The position numbers were made by a program, and so were the translations under genes. 34,411 bases of DNA from contig CAYXOX010000017.1 of the NCBI GenBank assembly GCA_964466745.1, positions 1 through 34,411 on the forward strand, written 5' to 3'. Shown one piece after another: positions 29,008 to 34,411 of the stretch. The notes under the pieces are model-generated. The model saw only the letters and a list, made by a program, of their open reading frames with translations, ran no database searches and had not been told where the DNA came from. The DNA is from CAYXOX01 sp964466745. GTDB taxonomy: Bacteria; Pseudomonadota; Alphaproteobacteria; Rhodobacterales; Rhodobacteraceae. Every line of letters starts with the position of its first letter. Position 1 is the stretch's first letter.

Positions 29008-29568
29008 TCAGATCGGCTCGCCGCAGTCGCCCACCAGCGTTTCGTACTGGCGTGTGATCCAGCCCAGCGCTTGCTCGGGATTGCGCTCTTCGATGGAGCC
29101 CGTGATCTGGGAGAACACCGCCGCGGAGCGACTGCCGTCGACAACGGCGACCTCCTGGCCGGCGCCCACGGTCTGGTAGACGAAAAAGGCCACCGCCACG
29201 AGCAGCACGCCCCGCAGCACGCCGAAAAGGAACCCCAGACCCTGGTCGAGGCCGCCCAGCGCGGAGCGTTGCACCAACGCGGAAAACAGCGGCGTGAAGA
29301 GGGAAACCACGACGAGCGCGAGCGCGAAAACGGCCGCGAATGCCGCGATGATCGAAAGCTCGCAACTTTCCCCTATGAAATCGCCCAGGAGCGGAATCTG
29401 GCGGACGAGCGGGCGCACGCTGTCGGCGAAGATGAAGGCCAGCACGGTGGCCGCGACCCAGCCCGCGATGGCCATGGCCTCGCGCACCAGCCCGCGCGAA
29501 TAGGCCAGCAGCGCCGAGAGCACGATGACTGCGGCGACTATCCCGTCGATGAACGTGAAGCCTTCCAT
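29008..29568 (-). CDS. cvpA: CvpA-family membrane protein
   Basis: This 186-residue inner-membrane protein has about four helices and belongs to the CvpA (colicin V production) family. The family opening FTFIDGIVAAVIVLSALLAYSRG and the conserved GLVREAMAIAGW are seen, as is LGGLDQGLGFLFGVLRGVLL. The molecular role of CvpA is unsettled, with links to envelope stress tolerance. It starts 9 bases after the radA stop. In many relatives purF follows cvpA, but here the next gene is alr. Confidence 0.9.
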   Translation of the reverse strand: MEGFTFIDGIVAAVIVLSALLAYSRGLVREAMAIAGWVAATVLAFIFADSVRPLVRQIPLLGDFIGESCELSIIAAFAAVFALALVVVSLFTPLFSALVQRSALGGLDQGLGFLFGVLRGVLLVAVAFFVYQTVGAGQEVAVVDGSRSAAVFSQITGSIEERNPEQALGWITRQYETLVGDCGEPI

Positions 29569-29577
29569 ACCCGCTCC

Positions 29578-30954
29578 CTACTGCCTCGGGCCGTCTTCGC
29601 CGAACATCTCGGCCACGAAACTCGCCAGATCGGCCATCCGCCGCAGTTGGAGGCCATGTCCCGCGGGGGCCTTCCCCGCAGCAGGAGCGATCGCGGAGGA
29701 AAAACCAAGTTTTTCCGCCTCTTTCAACCGGTTTTCCGCCTGCGTGACCGGCCTGAGGGCTCCGGAGAGGCTGATTTCGCCGAAGATCACCGCATCTGGC
29801 GGCAGCGCCGCGTTCTCGCGGGCCGAAACAAGTGCCGCCGCGGCGGCGAGATCGGCGGCCGGTTCGGTGATGCGGAGCCCGCCGGCGACGTTGAGATAGA
29901 CGTCGAGCCCGGCGAAGGCAATCCCGCACCGTGCTTCGAGCACGGCGAGGATCATCGCCAGCCGGCTGCCGTCCCAGCCCACGACGCTGCGCCGCGGCTG
30001 GCCCAGCGGGGAGGGCGAGACCAGCGCCTGGAACTCGCACAGCACCGGGCGCGATCCCTCGATGCCGGCGAAGACCGAGGAGCCCGGCGCCGCCGCGCCG
30101 CGCTCGGAGAGAAACAGCGAAGACGGGTTGCGCACCTCGGCAAGGCCCTTGCCCGTCATCTCGAACACGCCGATCTCGCCCGCAGGTCCGAAGCGGTTCT
30201 TGACCGCGCGCAGGATACGGAACTGGTGACCGCGCTCTCCCTCGAAGTAGAGCACCGTATCGACCATGTGCTCGATCACCCGCGGCCCGGCGATCTGGCC
30301 CTCCTTGGTGACGTGCCCCACCATCACCACGGAGATGCCGCGCCGCTTGGCGAATGTCGTCAGCTCGTGGGCGGCTGCGCGCACCTGGCTGACCGAGCCC
30401 GGGGCGGCGTCCACGGTGTCGGCCCAGACCGTCTGGATGGAGTCCACCACCACCAGGTCGGGCCGCTCGGCATCGAGGGTCGTCAGGATGTCCCGCAGGT
30501 TGGTTTCCGCGGCCAGCAGCACCGGGCTTTCGGTGAGCCCGAGCCGCCTTGCCCGCAGGCGCACCTGCTCGGCGGCCTCTTCGCCGCTCACGTAGATCAC
30601 CTTCAGCCCGCCCCGCGCGAAGCGCGCCGCGGCCTGCAGCAGGAGCGTCGACTTGCCGATGCCGGGGTCGCCGCCGACAAGGAGCGCGGAACCGGCCACC
30701 AGACCGCCGCCGAGCACCCTGTCGAGCTCGGCCACACCCGACATCGTGCGCTCGGGCGGCGTGCCGCGGGTTGCGAGATCGGTCAGCTCCAGCTTGTTCC
30801 CGCGTTGGGCTCCCATCGTCCGGCTGCCCGGGCCGGAGGTCAGCGGCGCGGCCTCCACGATGGTGTTCCAGGCGCCGCAGGCTTCGCATTGCCCCGCCCA
30901 TTTCGACGTCGCAGCCCCGCAGGCCGAGCAGGTGAATGCCGCGGCCTTGCCCAT
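29578..30954 (-). CDS. radA: DNA repair protein RadA
   Basis: This 458-residue RadA/Sms is a RecA-like DNA-dependent ATPase and helicase that extends D-loops and processes recombination intermediates. The N-terminal zinc finger has Cys9, Cys12, Cys23 and Cys26. Walker A is GGDPGIGKST (residues 94-103), the RadA-specific KNRFG is present, and the C-terminal Lon-protease-like domain includes VYLNVAGGLRITEPAADLA. The ATG shares a base with the upstream small membrane-protein stop (TGATG). It forms an operon with cvpA. Confidence 0.96.
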   Translation of the reverse strand: MGKAAAFTCSACGAATSKWAGQCEACGAWNTIVEAAPLTSGPGSRTMGAQRGNKLELTDLATRGTPPERTMSGVAELDRVLGGGLVAGSALLVGGDPGIGKSTLLLQAAARFARGGLKVIYVSGEEAAEQVRLRARRLGLTESPVLLAAETNLRDILTTLDAERPDLVVVDSIQTVWADTVDAAPGSVSQVRAAAHELTTFAKRRGISVVMVGHVTKEGQIAGPRVIEHMVDTVLYFEGERGHQFRILRAVKNRFGPAGEIGVFEMTGKGLAEVRNPSSLFLSERGAAAPGSSVFAGIEGSRPVLCEFQALVSPSPLGQPRRSVVGWDGSRLAMILAVLEARCGIAFAGLDVYLNVAGGLRITEPAADLAAAAALVSARENAALPPDAVIFGEISLSGALRPVTQAENRLKEAEKLGFSSAIAPAAGKAPAGHGLQLRRMADLASFVAEMFGEDGPRQ

Positions 30955-31325
30955 CACCAGAGCGCGTTCGCCAGCCAGCGCAGGGCGCCTGGCAGGAACC
31001 CCGCGGCTGGAAGGAAGCTCGCCACCGCCGCGGCTCCGAGCCAGACGTCGAGCCCTGGCCGGGCCACCGGGGCATTGACGCGCACGTAGACGGCAAGCCC
31101 GAGGGGCATGAGCCAACCGAGCGACCAGGCGAATGGCTCCATGGCGGTTCCGCCGGACATGGCACGGGTGAAGCCGAAGAGCACCATGAAGAACGTGAAC
31201 ACCGAGGCCAGCGCCCAGAGGCGCATCCGCCCCTCGAGCCCGAACGCCCGCCATCCCGCAAGCGGGACCAGAAAGAGGCTCGTCCAGAACAGGAACACGG
31301 CCAGAAAGGCAACGATATCGAGCAT
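30954..31325 (-). CDS. Small four-helix membrane protein of unknown function
   Basis: This 123-residue protein consists almost only of hydrophobic helices: about 2-25 (IVAFLAVFLFWTSLFLVPLA), 34-56, 66-85 and 93-118. I do not recognise a family and no functional motif is seen. It lies 38 bases after pqiA and overlaps radA by one base, so it is part of the acs-to-cvpA run. The ATG at 31323-31325 gives a membrane-protein start; the open frame further upstream is only the shadow of pqiA. Confidence 0.7.
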   Translation of the reverse strand: MLDIVAFLAVFLFWTSLFLVPLAGWRAFGLEGRMRLWALASVFTFFMVLFGFTRAMSGGTAMEPFAWSLGWLMPLGLAVYVRVNAPVARPGLDVWLGAAAVASFLPAAGFLPGALRWLANALW

Positions 31326-31363
31326 GCGGCGCGCAGTCTCCCAACGGTTGCGTGCCGTATGCC

Positions 31364-31852
31364 TCAGCCCCGCGGGCTTGCCAAGCGCGCGGTCGCCTGG
31401 GCGATCGCCAGCGAGGCCAGAACGCAGCCGGTGAAGAGGTAGAGCCCCCAGGCCGTCTCGATGCGGCCCACGCCGGTGCCGCGGGCCACCACGATGTAGA
31501 GCGCCAGCAGGAAGACATCGGCCATGGCAAGCCGCCCGGCGAGTGCCACTGCAGGCAGCCCCCGCACGCCGATGAGGCCGAAGTGCATGGCGGCGAGGGC
31601 AAGCGTTTTCGCGTAGGGCGCCGCGAGCGCGAGCACGGCCACGAGCACGGCGAGGGCGCGGTCGGTTTCCCAAAGCGCGGCGAGGCCCGAGAGCACGCTG
31701 ATTTCCGACATGCCGAAAAGCGGAAGAATGCCCGCGCGCATGAGCGGCGCCGCCCAGGCGACGGGGAACGCCACCAGCAGCGCGAGGTTCGCGCCGATCA
31801 CCAGCCGGCGCAGGGCACTTCGGCGGCCCCCTTGTGGGTCGGGCAGGCTCAC
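31364..31852 (-). CDS. pqiA: PqiA-family (paraquat-inducible protein A) membrane protein
   Basis: This 162-residue protein is the size of one PqiA domain with four helices, seen in blocks such as PLMRAGILPLFGMSEISVLSG, VLVAVLALAAPYAKTLAL and GRLAMADVFLLALYIVVA. In E. coli PqiA works with the MCE protein PqiB in envelope lipid transport. The cysteine-rich segment of longer PqiA proteins is absent, and no pqiB follows. The start is uncertain: GTG at 31850-31852 is the most reasonable in-frame start after the adk stop, 71 bases away. Confidence 0.8.
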   Translation of the reverse strand: MSLPDPQGGRRSALRRLVIGANLALLVAFPVAWAAPLMRAGILPLFGMSEISVLSGLAALWETDRALAVLVAVLALAAPYAKTLALAAMHFGLIGVRGLPAVALAGRLAMADVFLLALYIVVARGTGVGRIETAWGLYLFTGCVLASLAIAQATARLASPRG

Positions 31853-31923
31853 GGCCGCCGCTTCGGCGGCATCCGCCGGCGTGCGGGGCGGGCGGCGCGT
31901 TCCCGGTGCGGGGAAATGGCCGT

Positions 31924-32643
31924 TCAGGCTCCGGGCGCGGGTTCGGCGCGGGCGGTGCGCTCCACGATCCGCTCCAGCGCGCGGGCGACCTCGACGATCT
32001 CGCCCATCGCGTCTACCCGCGAAAGGAGGCCCTGCGCGTCGTAGTGGGCGATCAGCGGGGCGGTTTCGGCATGGTAGGCGGCGAGGCGGGCGCCAACCGT
32101 CTCGGCCTTGTCGTCGGCGCGCCGCTTGAAGGCCGTGCTGCCGCACCTGTCGCAGATGCCCTGTGCGGCGGGGGTCTTGAAGCTGTCGTGGTAGCCTTCG
32201 CCGCACTCTGCACAGGTGTATCTGCCCGAGATCCGGTCCACCATGGCCGCGTCATCCACCTCGAGCGAGACCGCCGCGCCGACGCGTGCCCCCATGGCGG
32301 CGAGCAGCCCGTCGAGCGCGGCCGCCTGCGCGGATGTGCGCGGGAACCCGTCGAGAATGACCCCGGCGGCGGTATCCGGAGCGGCGAGCCGCTCCTTGAG
32401 GATCGCGATCACGATATCGTCCGAAACGAGCTTGCCCGCATCCATCACCGCCTTCGCCTGGAGCCCTGCCGCCGTGCCCTCGGCGACGGCCGCGCGCAGA
32501 AGGTCTCCGGTGGAGAGCTGCACGAGGCCGAAGCGCTCCTGCAGCATGCGGGCCTGCGTGCCCTTGCCAGCGCCCGGAGGGCCGAGGAGGATAAGTACCG
32601 CCGGCGCGGTGCCGGCGGGGCGGGCGGGCGCGATCGTGTCCAT
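31924..32643 (-). CDS. adk: Adenylate kinase with zinc-type lid
   Basis: This 239-residue adenylate kinase interconverts ATP plus AMP and two ADP. The P-loop GPPGAGKGT lies at 21-29, STGDLLR and LDGFPRT are the AMP-site motifs, and the lid domain carries four cysteines (144, 147, 164, 167) that hold zinc. The first ~14 residues (MDTIAPARPAGTAP) extend beyond the usual start. The ATG is four bases after the acs stop, so the two are co-transcribed; both concern AMP, which acetyl-CoA synthetase releases. Confidence 0.95.
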   Translation of the reverse strand: MDTIAPARPAGTAPAVLILLGPPGAGKGTQARMLQERFGLVQLSTGDLLRAAVAEGTAAGLQAKAVMDAGKLVSDDIVIAILKERLAAPDTAAGVILDGFPRTSAQAAALDGLLAAMGARVGAAVSLEVDDAAMVDRISGRYTCAECGEGYHDSFKTPAAQGICDRCGSTAFKRRADDKAETVGARLAAYHAETAPLIAHYDAQGLLSRVDAMGEIVEVARALERIVERTARAEPAPGA

Positions 32644-32647
32644 CGCC

Positions 32648-34411
<1,764 letters not shown>

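Noticed and set aside
28924..31089. Very long open frame on the plus strand opposite cvpA and radA
   Set aside because: It is antisense to two clear genes, has low-complexity Arg/His/Gly-rich translation, and arises from GC-rich codon bias.

Overview
The window is a stretch of GC-rich chromosome, roughly 70 % G+C by eye. It most likely comes from a member of the Rhodobacteraceae (order Rhodobacterales, Alphaproteobacteria). The evidence is the gene families and their order: SUV3-like helicase, S4 protein, FdxA and CarD in a row; acs, adk, radA, cvpA and alr in a row; a QMP-ordered TRAP transporter; and a hyphenated 'GGGGCTCTGCCCC' intergenic repeat of a kind I remember from this family. A run of ten N at 14893-14902 shows a draft assembly. 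The ends cut a gene tail (left) and acs (right). Coding density is very high, many neighbouring genes overlap by TGATG or ATGA, and no gene-free stretch exceeds 300 bases (the longest is 18467-18755). I see no CRISPR array, insertion sequence, prophage or integrase.

Region by region. 1-3701: a class-I glutamine amidotransferase faces a two-gene DNA-repair operon (ligase-associated exonuclease and ATP-dependent DNA ligase). The helicase and phosphoesterase usually linked to that pair are absent, and a dispersed-repeat hairpin lies between the two units. 3829-12512: an accessory catabolic island with two divergent arms. The minus arm encodes an SsuD-type FMNH2-dependent monooxygenase, an aldo/keto reductase, a flavin reductase and a three-part TRAP transporter. 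The plus arm encodes a GntR/UTRA regulator, a Gfo/Idh/MocA oxidoreductase and an HpcH/HpaI aldolase. 12592-13826: PldB-like hydrolase and SCP2 protein. 13892-19265: TPR protein, SUV3-like RNA helicase with a long disordered basic tail, S4 protein, 7Fe ferredoxin and CarD. 19473-20348: a diverged sulfotransferase-like protein. 20445-23137: tRNA-Thr(TGT) and a large MscS-family channel. 23143-25457: moaA, a small lipoprotein and sodB. 25571-34411, all minus: a 2H phosphoesterase-like protein, mlaF, mlaE, alr, cvpA, radA, a small membrane protein, pqiA, adk and acs.

The most interesting part is the 3829-12512 island. The monooxygenase, aldo/keto reductase and flavin reductase match in type the SmoC, SmoB and SmoA set of the sulfoquinovose monooxygenase (sulfo-SMO) pathway. 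In that pathway a reduced flavin cleaves the C-S bond of a sulfosugar to give sulfite and an aldehyde, and the reductase converts the aldehyde to a sugar. Here the trio is wired to a TRAP importer rather than an ABC importer, and to a MocA-type dehydrogenase and a 2-keto acid aldolase; no sulfoquinovosidase is visible. My inference is a TRAP-fed oxidative desulfonation route for a sulfosugar or another organosulfonate. The substrate is not proven by the sequence. The other regions are mainly housekeeping, with several small oddities listed as findings.
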